The position numbers and the translations under genes are program-made. Below the pieces are notes generated by a model. It saw only the letters and a program-made list of their open reading frames with translations, had not been told where the DNA came from and did no database searches. DNA of 64,000 nucleotides. Source: Acidobacteriaceae bacterium. Its GTDB lineage: Bacteria; Acidobacteriota; Terriglobia; Terriglobales; Acidobacteriaceae. Positions 24,790-33,483 of this stretch are shown here, one piece after another (the first letter of the stretch is position 1; every line of letters starts with the position of its first letter). The DNA is taken from NCBI GenBank assembly GCA_003138515.1, contig PLGG01000020.1, positions 1 to 64,000 on the forward strand, written 5' to 3'.

Positions 24790-26352
24790 TCAGGCTTTGC
24801 GGCCGAGGTCATTGCGCCAGGAGTGGCCAGTGCTTTCGAGCAGGTGGTCGGCGCACTCGGGGCCCCATGAGCCGGCGAAATAGTTGGGAAAGACCTGAGG
24901 TTTCTTAGAGGCCCAGGCCTGCAGAACGGGCGTGTAGAGGGCCCAGGTGGTCTCGACGCCGTCGCGATGCGAGAAAAGAGTCTGGTCGCCGAGCATGGCG
25001 TCGAGGAGCAGACGCTCATAGCCGTTGGCGCTGGACTTGCCGAAGGCGGCTTCGTAATCGAAATCCATATTGACGGGGCAGACGGTCATCTCGGGTGTTG
25101 TGGGCACCTTGGCGCCAAAGCGCAGGGAGATGCCTTCGTCGGGCTGGATGCGAATGGTGAGCAGGTTGGGCTGAATGTCGGAACACGGGCCGGAAAGCGC
25201 CATGCGATTGAAGATGAGGAGCGGCGGCTGCTTGAATTGAATGCTGATTTCGGTGGCGCGCTTCTTCATGCGCTTGCCGGCGCGGAGAAAGAAAGGGACG
25301 CCAGCCCAGCGCCAGTTCTCAATGGTGAGGCGGAGCGCGGCGTAGGTTTCGGTGCCGGATTCGGGATTGACGCGTTCTTCGTCGCGATAGCCGACAACGT
25401 GCTCGCCGGCGACGATGCCGGGGCCGTACTGGCCGCGAACGGTGCTGAGGATGGGGATTGAAGGGATAGCCTGCCAGACCTTGAGCTTTTCGCGGCGCAC
25501 GCTTTCGGATTCGAAGCTGGAGGGCGGCTCGAGGGCGACGAGCGCGAGCAGCTCCATCATGTGGTTCTGGACGACGTCGCGCAGAGCGCCGGCTTTCTCG
25601 TAGAAGGGACCGCGGCCTTCGACGCCGAGTGTTTCAGCGACGGTGATCTGTACATGGTCAATGTAGTTGCGCTTCCAGATCGGCTCAAAGATGCCGTTGG
25701 CGAAGCGGAAGACAAGGAGGTTCTGGACTGTCTCCTTGCCGAGATAGTGATCGATGCGGAAGACCTGGTTCTCGTGGAAGACGGCATTGACCTGATGGTT
25801 GAGCAGGCGGGCGGAATCGAGGTCGTGGCCGAAAGGCTTCTCAATGACGATCGCGACGCGGCCTTTTTCGGGCTGGGCCATGTTCTGCGCGCCAAGATTC
25901 TCGATAATGCCGGTGAAGAATTCGGGCGCGGTGGCGAGATAGAAGAGGCGGTCGGGGCCAATTCCCTTCTCGCTGGCGATGCGGTCGAGCTCGGTTTTTA
26001 GACCTGCGTAGCTGGCCGGATCGTCGAAGTTGAGGGGAAAGTAGCTGATGGTCGAAACGAAGCCGTCGAGTTTTGGATCGCGGGCGTCGACGCCGCCAAA
26101 CTCGACGATGCCGGAGCGCATGTCAGCGGCGAATTCGTCGCCGAGCGGACGGCGCGCGACGCCGACAATGGCGAACTTCTGCGGTAGAAGGTTGGATTGC
26201 CAGAGATGAAAGAGCGCGGGCAGCAGCTTGCGCTTGGTGAGGTCGCCGGAGGCGCCAAAGATGACGAGGATGCCCGGGTCAGGGATGCGCTCAGCGCCCT
26301 TCGGGAGTTGAGAGAGATCCTCGGGGCGCACTGTCATTTGCATGGTGGCCAT
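24790..26352 (-). CDS. zwf: glucose-6-phosphate 1-dehydrogenase
   Basis: The 520-residue enzyme oxidises glucose 6-phosphate to 6-phosphogluconolactone with reduction of NADP+. The coenzyme motif GASGDLTKRK (about residue 34), the active-site signature RIDHYLGKE (about 199) and IEKPFGHDL are all present. Length is normal. No 6-phosphogluconolactonase or 6-phosphogluconate dehydrogenase gene is next to it. The downstream neighbour in the same direction is a hypothetical stretch before the RNase H gene; upstream is sodA across an inverted pair of heptamer arrays. NADPH supply for the detoxification genes nearby is a plausible but unproven link. Confidence 0.95.
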   Translation of the reverse strand: MATMQMTVRPEDLSQLPKGAERIPDPGILVIFGASGDLTKRKLLPALFHLWQSNLLPQKFAIVGVARRPLGDEFAADMRSGIVEFGGVDARDPKLDGFVSTISYFPLNFDDPASYAGLKTELDRIASEKGIGPDRLFYLATAPEFFTGIIENLGAQNMAQPEKGRVAIVIEKPFGHDLDSARLLNHQVNAVFHENQVFRIDHYLGKETVQNLLVFRFANGIFEPIWKRNYIDHVQITVAETLGVEGRGPFYEKAGALRDVVQNHMMELLALVALEPPSSFESESVRREKLKVWQAIPSIPILSTVRGQYGPGIVAGEHVVGYRDEERVNPESGTETYAALRLTIENWRWAGVPFFLRAGKRMKKRATEISIQFKQPPLLIFNRMALSGPCSDIQPNLLTIRIQPDEGISLRFGAKVPTTPEMTVCPVNMDFDYEAAFGKSSANGYERLLLDAMLGDQTLFSHRDGVETTWALYTPVLQAWASKKPQVFPNYFAGSWGPECADHLLESTGHSWRNDLGRKA

Positions 26353-26382
26353 GTGCGAAAAAACCTCCGGCGTGGGGAGACA

Positions 26383-26469
26383 GCTTCTAACTTCCAGCCT
26401 CCAGCTCGCTGTGCGAGAACTCAGTTCCTCAACGAAGCGTGGAAAGGCTGAAGGCTAGGAGCTAGTGGC
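26383..26469. repeat. two heptamer arrays in inverted orientation
   Basis: A plus-strand array (GCTTCTA, ACTTCCA, GCCTCCA, GCTCGCT at 26383-26410, followed by GTGCGA) faces a minus-strand array of the same family (GCCACTA, GCTCCTA, GCCTTCA, GCCTTTC at 26442-26469). The pair fills the gap between the zwf start and the sodA stop. Confidence 0.75.
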
Positions 26470-26474
26470 TGTGT

Positions 26475-27098
26475 TCATCCTTTGGCTTTGGCGAAGCGCT
26501 TGTTGACTTCGGCCCAATTGACGACGTTCCACCAGGCAGCGAGGTAGTCGGGGCGGCGGTTCTGATACTTGAGATAGTAGGCGTGCTCCCAGACGTCATT
26601 GCCGAGAATGGGATAAACGCCCTGCGACAGCGGCGAGTCCTGGTTGCCGGTGGTGATGACCTTGAGCTTGCCGCCGGTGAAGACGAGCCAGCCCCAGCCT
26701 GAGCCGAACTGCTTGGCCGTGGTCTCGTTGAAGGTCTTCTTGAAGGCCTCGAAGTCGCCGAAATCGGCAGTGATCTGCTTGGCGATGTCGCCGGAGGGGC
26801 TGCCGCCGATGCCGGTCGAGTTGGCCGGGCCCATGATGGTCCAGAACATGGAGTGGTTCGAGTGGCCTCCGCCGTTGTTGCGAACGACGCCGCGAATGTC
26901 TTCCGAGACGGCATTGAGATCGCCGATGAGGTCGTCGACGGATTTGGCGGCGAGCGTGGGGTGATTCGCCAGCGCGTTGTTCACGTTGGTGATGTAGGTC
27001 TGGTGATGCTTGTCGTGGTGGAGCTTCATGGTTTCAATGTCGATGAACGGCTCAAGCGCCGAGTAATCGTAGGGGAGCGGTGGTAACTCGTATGCCAT
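26475..27098 (-). CDS. sodA: superoxide dismutase (Fe/Mn family)
   Basis: The 207-residue product beginning MAYELPPLPYDYSALEPF is a complete iron/manganese superoxide dismutase, converting superoxide to oxygen and hydrogen peroxide in the cytoplasm. Metal ligands are visible in KLHHDKHHQTYI, GGGHSNHSMFW and ILGNDVWEHAYY. The form GNQDSP is typical of manganese enzymes. An AAGGAGA site lies about eight bases before the ATG. The reading frame is open upstream all the way through the TldE-like gene, so an 831-residue fusion is possible on paper. The ribosome site and normal length argue that this gene is translated separately. Confidence 0.93.
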   Translation of the reverse strand: MAYELPPLPYDYSALEPFIDIETMKLHHDKHHQTYITNVNNALANHPTLAAKSVDDLIGDLNAVSEDIRGVVRNNGGGHSNHSMFWTIMGPANSTGIGGSPSGDIAKQITADFGDFEAFKKTFNETTAKQFGSGWGWLVFTGGKLKVITTGNQDSPLSQGVYPILGNDVWEHAYYLKYQNRRPDYLAAWWNVVNWAEVNKRFAKAKG

Positions 27099-28970
27099 TG
27101 GGGAAAGTCTCCTTCGTTCGGATTGTACTTTGTGGGTTAGGCCCGGATGAAGTGTGGGTTGGTTAAATTCAGCGACCGGGCGGGAAAGGTGCCTATAAAG
27201 ATGGATGCGAAAACCGGTGACCGGGGTGCGGGAAAGTTCACAGAGTGAGATGCACCGGGGCTGAGAATCGCGCGTTTGTGCGCTTGATGGCCTTGCGAAC
27301 GCGCCCAAGTCAGGCGGGGGATAAAAGGGCAGCTTGTCGTTCTTAGCGTTGGCGCGGCGGACAGTAGCATCGTCAAAGAGTAGCGCCGGCGCGAGGATTG
27401 TGAGAGGCGGGTCCACGAAGGAGTTGGCGACCCAGAGATCCTTGCCCGCAGCTTCAATGCTGGAGCGAAGAGCGCGCTCATCGATGTCGGCAAGCACAGC
27501 GCCTCGGACCAGCTCGCGCTTGCCGTCGGGGCTGACGCGGTAGAGGAGCCGAGGAGTGCGATCGGGGCCCATCGTTTGCACGAAATAAACGCTCGACAGA
27601 CCGCGATCCTTCGCCACATCCAAAAGCTTCTGGTTGAGCTCGCCGGTTGAAAGGCCGTTGTCCGCGGTGATTTTGAGGACGCCGATCGCGGGGTGCGCGG
27701 GGCCGGTGATGCCGGCGCGGCCATGGCCGTTGGACTGCGGGAAGTCGCGGACCGGCTGGCGGCCGATGAGGTAGCTGTCGAGGCGGCCGGCGTCCACGAG
27801 CTTGACGGCCTGGGCGGGAACGCCTTCGTCGTCGACGGCGTAGGCGCCGAGGAGGCCTTTGCCGTTGAAAGTGCTCAAGCTGGGATCGTCGACAACGTTC
27901 ATGAAATCGGGCATGACGCGCGCGCGGTAGCTGGATGCAAACGGGCCGTTGGTGCGCGCTTCGGTTCCGAGCGCGGGACGCGTGGCCGTGACCGAGGAAG
28001 CGAGGAGCGACCGCAGCGTGTCGGCAGCAGCGTCGGCCGAGAAGAGTAGCGGCCCGTGGTATTCCTCTTCGACGAGCGGGGACTTGCGAAGATCGGTGAG
28101 CGAAGCGAGTTCGTCGACGGCGTGCTGGTTGAAAACGGCCTCGGAGTCGAGGTCGGCGAGCGAAGTTCCCGAGGATCCGTAGGAGCGATCGAGGCGCATG
28201 CCGTCGGGAGCCTGCGTGCCTGCGGCGAAGGACTCCTGGTAATCGACGGAGGACTTGCGGACGATGGCGCCTTCGCTCGTTACAAGCCAGGTTGTGGTGG
28301 TGCGGGCGCGAAAACTCGCGGAGGAATATTCGATGTCGCGCTGATCCGGGCTAAACGAGGCGCCGGTGCGGTAGAGCCCGCTGGCGCGGGCGACGCGATC
28401 GGCCCAGGAGCCCTCGTCGACGTGAAGGGCGATCGGATCGGCGAGAGAGACGATCGGCTTCTCATGGCTGAAGTCGTCGGCCTGCGGCGGAGTTTGAACC
28501 TGCTTCAACTCGGCCTGCTTTTGCGCATAGGCGGACAGCGCAATTTTGTAGGCCTGGTCGGTGGCGGTCCAAAGCGAGGAGCGGAGGGCGATGGGGTCGT
28601 CGTCGAGTGCAGTCACTTGGAGCGAGCCATCGCCGCGCGCGCCGGAGCTGTCGGTCTTGTAGTCGCCTACGCGCACGGTGACGCGCACGACGCGCTGGTG
28701 AGCGTGTTCAGAGCCTTCGCTTGAGCCGAATTCGGCAGATGTCTGGAAGTCGTTGACGTCTTCAATGCGGTACTGGACGAAGAAGGGCTTGGCAAAGCCG
28801 GTCAACTGGAGCTGGCTCATGCTGCGGTCAAGCTCAGTGAGCATGGCTTTGAGGACAGAATCTTTTTCGGCGTCAGTGCGGGTGGGTTGGGCGGGGAGCG
28901 ATGGCATGGAGACGAAGAACGCGAGAAGTCCAGTGAGGGTTACCATGGTGCGCAAACGGAGCCGGTTCAT
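26475..28970 (-). CDS. exported TldE/PmbA-like protein without own stop codon (open frame continues into sodA)
   Basis: From ATG 28970 the frame encodes a signal peptide (LLAFFVSMPSLPAQ) and about 560 residues of TldD/PmbA (former U62) fold, with GKGLLGAYAVDDEGVPAQAV, GHGRAG and a C-terminal RELVRGAVLADI. The HExxxH zinc motif of the TldD subunit is absent (the corresponding region reads YHGPLLFSADAAADT), so this is the TldE-like, non-catalytic partner. Similarity ends near KLPFYPPPDLG (about 27310). The frame then runs without a stop through about 210 bases of apparent intergenic DNA into sodA. A lost stop or a frameshift near 27310 is likely. It follows the TldD-like gene with an overlapping ATGA. 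Confidence 0.75.
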   Translation of the reverse strand: MNRLRLRTMVTLTGLLAFFVSMPSLPAQPTRTDAEKDSVLKAMLTELDRSMSQLQLTGFAKPFFVQYRIEDVNDFQTSAEFGSSEGSEHAHQRVVRVTVRVGDYKTDSSGARGDGSLQVTALDDDPIALRSSLWTATDQAYKIALSAYAQKQAELKQVQTPPQADDFSHEKPIVSLADPIALHVDEGSWADRVARASGLYRTGASFSPDQRDIEYSSASFRARTTTTWLVTSEGAIVRKSSVDYQESFAAGTQAPDGMRLDRSYGSSGTSLADLDSEAVFNQHAVDELASLTDLRKSPLVEEEYHGPLLFSADAAADTLRSLLASSVTATRPALGTEARTNGPFASSYRARVMPDFMNVVDDPSLSTFNGKGLLGAYAVDDEGVPAQAVKLVDAGRLDSYLIGRQPVRDFPQSNGHGRAGITGPAHPAIGVLKITADNGLSTGELNQKLLDVAKDRGLSSVYFVQTMGPDRTPRLLYRVSPDGKRELVRGAVLADIDERALRSSIEAAGKDLWVANSFVDPPLTILAPALLFDDATVRRANAKNDKLPFYPPPDLGAFARPSSAQTRDSQPRCISLCELSRTPVTGFRIHLYRHLSRPVAEFNQPTLHPGLTHKVQSERRRLSPMAYELPPLPYDYSALEPFIDIETMKLHHDKHHQTYITNVNNALANHPTLAAKSVDDLIGDLNAVSEDIRGVVRNNGGGHSNHSMFWTIMGPANSTGIGGSPSGDIAKQITADFGDFEAFKKTFNETTAKQFGSGWGWLVFTGGKLKVITTGNQDSPLSQGVYPILGNDVWEHAYYLKYQNRRPDYLAAWWNVVNWAEVNKRFAKAKG

Positions 28971-30826
28971 TGGGCCCCCTTGGTTGCGGGCGCTTGCGAG
29001 TCATCGCCGGGGATAAGCAGGATCGGTGGCCGCGCGGTGCCTTGTGGCTGTCGCTGCGTCTCGATGGTGCTCAGCAGCATGGCGGGAGCCACGGCGCTGA
29101 CGGGGATTGTGCCCGATTCCGCGCCGCACTCGCCGTTAAAGACTTCGCTCTTGTCTCCGGTGGCGATGATGCTCTTCATGGCGGCGAGAGGCGTGCCAAC
29201 TATGCTGACGCCGCGGACGAGCTCGTCGGAGCGGCCGTCGACGTAGACGCGCCAGACCACGAGAGGAATGACCTGAAACGCCTGCGGCGAGCTGCGCTGC
29301 GTGACGGCGAAGCCGGAAGAGATGTCTTCAAAGTAGAGGCCGTAGGGCTTGCCCTGTTTTTTGGCTTCGTCGATGAGCTGCTGGCGGAGCTCGGAGTCGG
29401 GGATGCTTTTGGTGGACGTGACGATGAGGTTGCCCTGGCGGCCGGTGGGCACGTGCCCGGATTCGGCGCGGCCGTGGCCGTTGGATGCGCCGAAGCTGGC
29501 GATGGGTAGGCGCGACATGAGAAAAGTCTTGAGCACGCCGCCCTGAATGAGATCGACGCGCTCGGCCTTCTGCCCTTCATCGTCGTACTGGTAGCTGCCG
29601 CTGAGCCAGGTGCTGCCGAAGTTGTCTACCGTGGGGTCGTCAGCGACGGAGAGGAAGTCAGGAAGAATCGGCTTGCCGACGTCCTTGGTGAAGGTCTGGC
29701 CCTCTTCGTCGCCCCGCTGGCGCTGGCCCTCGAGGCGATGGCCGAGAACTTCGTGGAAGAAGACGGCGGCGGCGCGGCCGGAGAGAATGGCGGGGCCGTC
29801 GAAAGGCTCAGTGACGGGAGCTTTGCGCAGGGCCTCGAGACTCTTGCCGAGATCGCGAACGGCGGATGCGAGAACGGCTTGCGTGGGAAGGCCATCAATG
29901 GTTTCAGCCTCGAAGGTCTGTTCGCGAAAGAGGTCCATGCCGTCAACGGCGCGGGTGACGGCGACTGCGACGATTCGCGCCTGCAGATGGGATGCGACGA
30001 TTTGCGATCCCTCGGAGGAGGCGAAATAGTCGGTCTCATTTTGCACGGTAAGAAAAACCATGTTCTCGTACACGTCAGGGTAGTCGCGGAAGATGCGCGA
30101 CAGTTCCCTCACCCGCTGCTCCCATGCGGCGTGGTCAATGACGATGCTCGGAGCGACGGCGCCGATGTGATTCTGGGCGGCCTGCTGGCTGAAATCGGGC
30201 GAAGTGTCCTCTTCTTTGGCGCGGACTTCGGCTTCGGTTTGGACGCGAAGGTAGTTGTCGAGAGCATTGCCGTAGCCGGTATTGGTGGCCAGCCAGAGGG
30301 AACGCGCAAGGGCCGCACGGTCGTCGCCAAGCGGGAGCTGGAGGCTGTTGACGGCCGAGCCGCGATGCGTGCCGTGGGTGTTGTCGAGTTTGGGATCGCC
30401 GACGCGCACCTGTATGTCGGCCGAGCGCGTGCGGCCCGCAGAACTCTCAGCAAGTGCGCCGTAGAGCGCGCGAATGGAGACGTAATTCGTGTCGCGAACC
30501 GTGTAGCTGAGAAAGTAGGGCGGCAATGGCTCGTCGGCGGAAGCGGCCGATGTAGCATCCGCGACCGGGATCGCAGGGGGCGCCGGCGATGACGCAGGCG
30601 ATACTGCACTGGGGGACTTGCCCAGCGAGGTGAAGGCGCGATGGAGCTCGCCGGTCATAGCCTCGAGAACAACGGGGACGGGCTGCTGGGTTTGCGCTGC
30701 GGCCGAGAGGAGGAGCAGTGGGAGGACGACTGCCGGAACCGCAGAACGAAGAGGTGAAACGATCCGGCGCCATGATTGGCCTTTAGAATGGATGGGCGTG
30801 AGAGCTCGAAGTTTTTGCGAAAGCAT
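28967..30826 (-). CDS. exported TldD-like metalloprotease
   Basis: The 619-residue protein has an N-terminal signal (VPAVVLPLLLLSAAAQ) and a TldD/PmbA fold. The zinc motif HEVLGH followed by RLEGQRQRGDEEGQ is present (about residue 350), as are GSYQYDDEGQ, GHGRAESGH and the C-terminal SDELVRGVSIVG with a Cys in GECGAESG. In E. coli the cytoplasmic TldD/TldE heterodimer trims small peptides such as microcin B17 precursor, with TldD providing the metal site. Here both subunits are adjacent, overlapping by ATGA, and both carry signal peptides, so they should act outside the cytoplasm. Only 47 bases separate its start from the divergent M48 protease gene. Confidence 0.85.
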   Translation of the reverse strand: MLSQKLRALTPIHSKGQSWRRIVSPLRSAVPAVVLPLLLLSAAAQTQQPVPVVLEAMTGELHRAFTSLGKSPSAVSPASSPAPPAIPVADATSAASADEPLPPYFLSYTVRDTNYVSIRALYGALAESSAGRTRSADIQVRVGDPKLDNTHGTHRGSAVNSLQLPLGDDRAALARSLWLATNTGYGNALDNYLRVQTEAEVRAKEEDTSPDFSQQAAQNHIGAVAPSIVIDHAAWEQRVRELSRIFRDYPDVYENMVFLTVQNETDYFASSEGSQIVASHLQARIVAVAVTRAVDGMDLFREQTFEAETIDGLPTQAVLASAVRDLGKSLEALRKAPVTEPFDGPAILSGRAAAVFFHEVLGHRLEGQRQRGDEEGQTFTKDVGKPILPDFLSVADDPTVDNFGSTWLSGSYQYDDEGQKAERVDLIQGGVLKTFLMSRLPIASFGASNGHGRAESGHVPTGRQGNLIVTSTKSIPDSELRQQLIDEAKKQGKPYGLYFEDISSGFAVTQRSSPQAFQVIPLVVWRVYVDGRSDELVRGVSIVGTPLAAMKSIIATGDKSEVFNGECGAESGTIPVSAVAPAMLLSTIETQRQPQGTARPPILLIPGDDSQAPATKGAQ

Positions 30827-30873
30827 CTGTTTGTTCGATTCTCGCAGACTTGGCTAACCAAGGAAGGAGGGGG

Positions 30874-32214
30874 ATGAGATTTAGACGCACAGCGCGGGTT
30901 GCGGTTTGTTCGGCAGCGTTTTTGGCTGGACTTTTTCCGCAGGTGCTGGCCGCGCAGAATGCGACCACGCAGGAGGCGCCGGCTCCAGTGGCCGTGGCCG
31001 CGCAGGCGCCGTCGAGCTCGGTGCAGGCGTACACACTGCCGCCGGACAAGCTGGCCAAGGCGATCGCCATCAGCCGCATCCGGAACATACTGAACATCGC
31101 GGGATCGGTCTGGGGCATTGTTTTTGTCTGGCTGCTGCTGGCGACGCGCGCGTGGGCGGGCCTGGAGAGGTGGGCGCAGGAGATTTCCGGCCGGCGGTGG
31201 ATTCAGGGAGTGGTTTTCTTCGCCACGTACCTGATCATCGGAGCCTTGGCCGACCTGCCGCTGGACTGGATCGGCGAGCACTACGAACGCAGATTCGGAA
31301 TCAGCGTGCAGGGATGGGGCAGCTGGCTTGGCGACGTGGGCAAGACACTCGGATTGACGATCTTGATCGGCGCACCAATCCTACTGCTGTTCAACTGGAT
31401 TGTGCGGCGCTGGCCGAGGCGTTACTGGCTCGGGATTTGGGTAGTGACACTGCCGATTCTCGCGATTCTGACTTTTGTTGAGCCGCTGTTTGTACCGCTT
31501 TTTTTCAAGCAGGAGCCGCTCGCGAAAAATCACGCGGTCCTGGTGGCAAAGCTTGAGACAGTGGTGGTGCGAACCGGGATCGACATTCCCCCGGACCGCA
31601 TGTATCTACTGAAAGCCGGCGTAAAGTACACGGGGATCAATGCGTTCGTGGCGGGGATCGGCGCTACAAAACGACTGGTGATGTGGGATACGGCGACGGA
31701 TCAATTGCCAGACGACGAAGTGCTGTTTGTCTTCGGGCATGAGAGCGGGCACTATGTGCTGCATCACATTCCGAAGGGATTTGCATTGTCGGCCGTGGGC
31801 TTGTTTTTCGTTTATGCGGCGTGCGCGGCATTCGCGGTGTGGATGGTACGGCGGTCTGGCGCGCGCTGGGGCACGACTGAACTCTCGTCGCGGACAGGAT
31901 TTGTGGTGCTGCTGTTCTCAATCTCGATCGCGAGTTTTCTCTTGGAGCCGGTAAGCAATGCCGTTAGCCGCCATTTTGAGCACCAGGCCGATGTGTACGG
32001 GCAGGAGGCGATCCACGGGATCGTGCCGGATCCGCAGAAGACCGCGGTCGCCGCGTTCAACGCTCTGGGCCGGTCGTGGCTGGACGATCCGAATCCGAGT
32101 CCGTTCATTGAGTTCTGGCTTTACGACCATCCCAGCGCGCAACATCGCGCAAACTTCGCACTGCATTATGATCCCTGGGCAAACGGGGGGCATGGGGAGT
32201 TCTTTAAGAACTAG
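30874..32214 (+). CDS. M48 family (Ste24/CAAX-type) membrane metalloprotease
   Basis: About 446 residues with an N-terminal signal or first membrane helix (VAVCSAAFLAGLFP) and several transmembrane segments (around RNILNIAGSVWGIVFVW, VVFFATYLIIGALA, TLGLTILIGAPILLLF and ILAILTFVEPLFVPLFF). The zinc site is in VFGHESGHYVLHH (HExxH), with the downstream third ligand in SRHFEHQADVYGQ. Ste24-type enzymes degrade damaged membrane proteins or cleave near membranes. ATG 30874 is preceded by AAGGAAGGAGGGGG, a very strong ribosome site, so the in-frame TTG at 30850 is not used. It is divergent from the exported TldD/TldE-like pair, which may share its regulation. Confidence 0.9.
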   Translation: MRFRRTARVAVCSAAFLAGLFPQVLAAQNATTQEAPAPVAVAAQAPSSSVQAYTLPPDKLAKAIAISRIRNILNIAGSVWGIVFVWLLLATRAWAGLERWAQEISGRRWIQGVVFFATYLIIGALADLPLDWIGEHYERRFGISVQGWGSWLGDVGKTLGLTILIGAPILLLFNWIVRRWPRRYWLGIWVVTLPILAILTFVEPLFVPLFFKQEPLAKNHAVLVAKLETVVVRTGIDIPPDRMYLLKAGVKYTGINAFVAGIGATKRLVMWDTATDQLPDDEVLFVFGHESGHYVLHHIPKGFALSAVGLFFVYAACAAFAVWMVRRSGARWGTTELSSRTGFVVLLFSISIASFLLEPVSNAVSRHFEHQADVYGQEAIHGIVPDPQKTAVAAFNALGRSWLDDPNPSPFIEFWLYDHPSAQHRANFALHYDPWANGGHGEFFKN

Positions 32215-32247
32215 GTGCCAGGGATCAGGCAACTGAGCGCCTGCGCC

Positions 32248-33432
32248 TCAATCGAGCAGTTCGAAGATGCCGGCGGCGCCCATGCCGCCGCCGACGCACA
32301 TGGTGACCATTCCATAACGGGCGCTCCGCGCTTTCATTTCTTGGAGGAGTGTCGCGGTCAATTTGGCGCCGGTGCAACCCAGCGGGTGGCCAAGAGCGAT
32401 GGCGCCGCCATTAACGTTGATGCGGGTGGAATCGAGCGAGAGGGTTCGGATGATGGCCAGGACCTGCGAGGCGAAGGCTTCGTTCAATTCGATGAGGTCG
32501 ATGTCGGAGAGAGTGAGGCCGGCGAGGCGAAGGGCTTTGGGGATTGCAGTGATGGGGCCGATGCCCATCTCTTCAGGAAGACAACCGGTGACGGCATAAG
32601 AGACAAGCCGGGCGAGCGGCTGAATGCCGAGTGAGCGCGCTCGGCCAGCTTCCATGAGAACGGCGGCGGCGGCGCCGTCGGAGGTTTGCGAGGAGTTCCC
32701 CGCGGTGACGGTTCCCTGCACTTGAAAAACGGGTTTGAGCTGTGCGAGGGCTTCGGCGGAAGTGTCGGCGCGGGGGCCTTCGTCGGCGGAAAATTCTTTT
32801 TCCTGAACGTGAGGCTTTTTCGGTGGAGTGTCCGGTGTTGCGGTTGTGACTTTGACCGGAATGAGTTCCTCAGCGAAGCGGCCAGCGGCTTGTGCGGCGA
32901 GGGCTTTCTGGTGGCTACGGAGGGCGAATTCGTCCTGGTCAACACGCGAAATACAGTAGTGGCGGGCGACGCGCTCGGCGGTAAGGCCCATGGTGAGCAT
33001 GGACGCTGGATAATTTGCGGTGAGCCATGGATTGGGGCTGGGCTTGTTGCCGCCCATGGGAATGAGGCTCATGGATTCGGCGCCGCCCGCAACGATGATT
33101 TGCGCTGCGCCGGACCGGATGCGTTGATCGGCGATCGCGATGGCCTCGAGACCGGAGGCGCAGAGGCGATTGACGGTTGCGCCGGGGATTTCAACGGGGA
33201 GGCCGGCGCGGAGAGCGGCCATGCGGGCGATGTTCCAGCCCTGCTCGCCTTCGGGCTGCGCGCAGCCAAGGATGACGTCGTCGATGGCGGATTTATCCAG
33301 CGCAGGCACGCGGTCGAGCGCGCCAGTGATTGCCGTTGCGGCGAGTTCGTCGGGGCGCGTGGTAGAGAGCGCACCTTTGGGAGCGCGGCCAACGGGCGTG
33401 CGAACGGCGGCGACGAGGACAGCTTCATGCAT
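32248..33432 (-). CDS. fadA: acetyl-CoA acyltransferase (thiolase)
   Basis: The 394-residue enzyme has all thiolase active-site elements: the nucleophilic Cys in VNRLCASGLEAI (about residue 89), NEAFASQ, NVNGGAIALGHPLGCTGA (His) and the second Cys in MCVGGGMGAAG. It catalyses the thiolytic cleavage of 3-ketoacyl-CoA, the last step of beta-oxidation. It lies at the end of a leftward group with the FadN-type multifunctional protein (34168-36600), the usual pairing for a beta-oxidation operon, with a small secreted protein gene between. No acyl-CoA dehydrogenase gene is present in the window. Confidence 0.93.
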   Translation of the reverse strand: MHEAVLVAAVRTPVGRAPKGALSTTRPDELAATAITGALDRVPALDKSAIDDVILGCAQPEGEQGWNIARMAALRAGLPVEIPGATVNRLCASGLEAIAIADQRIRSGAAQIIVAGGAESMSLIPMGGNKPSPNPWLTANYPASMLTMGLTAERVARHYCISRVDQDEFALRSHQKALAAQAAGRFAEELIPVKVTTATPDTPPKKPHVQEKEFSADEGPRADTSAEALAQLKPVFQVQGTVTAGNSSQTSDGAAAAVLMEAGRARSLGIQPLARLVSYAVTGCLPEEMGIGPITAIPKALRLAGLTLSDIDLIELNEAFASQVLAIIRTLSLDSTRINVNGGAIALGHPLGCTGAKLTATLLQEMKARSARYGMVTMCVGGGMGAAGIFELLD

Positions 33433-33483
33433 GGTGCTTTACTCCTTCACGATTCTATTGCGCGGAAGGCCTCTTATCGCGGG

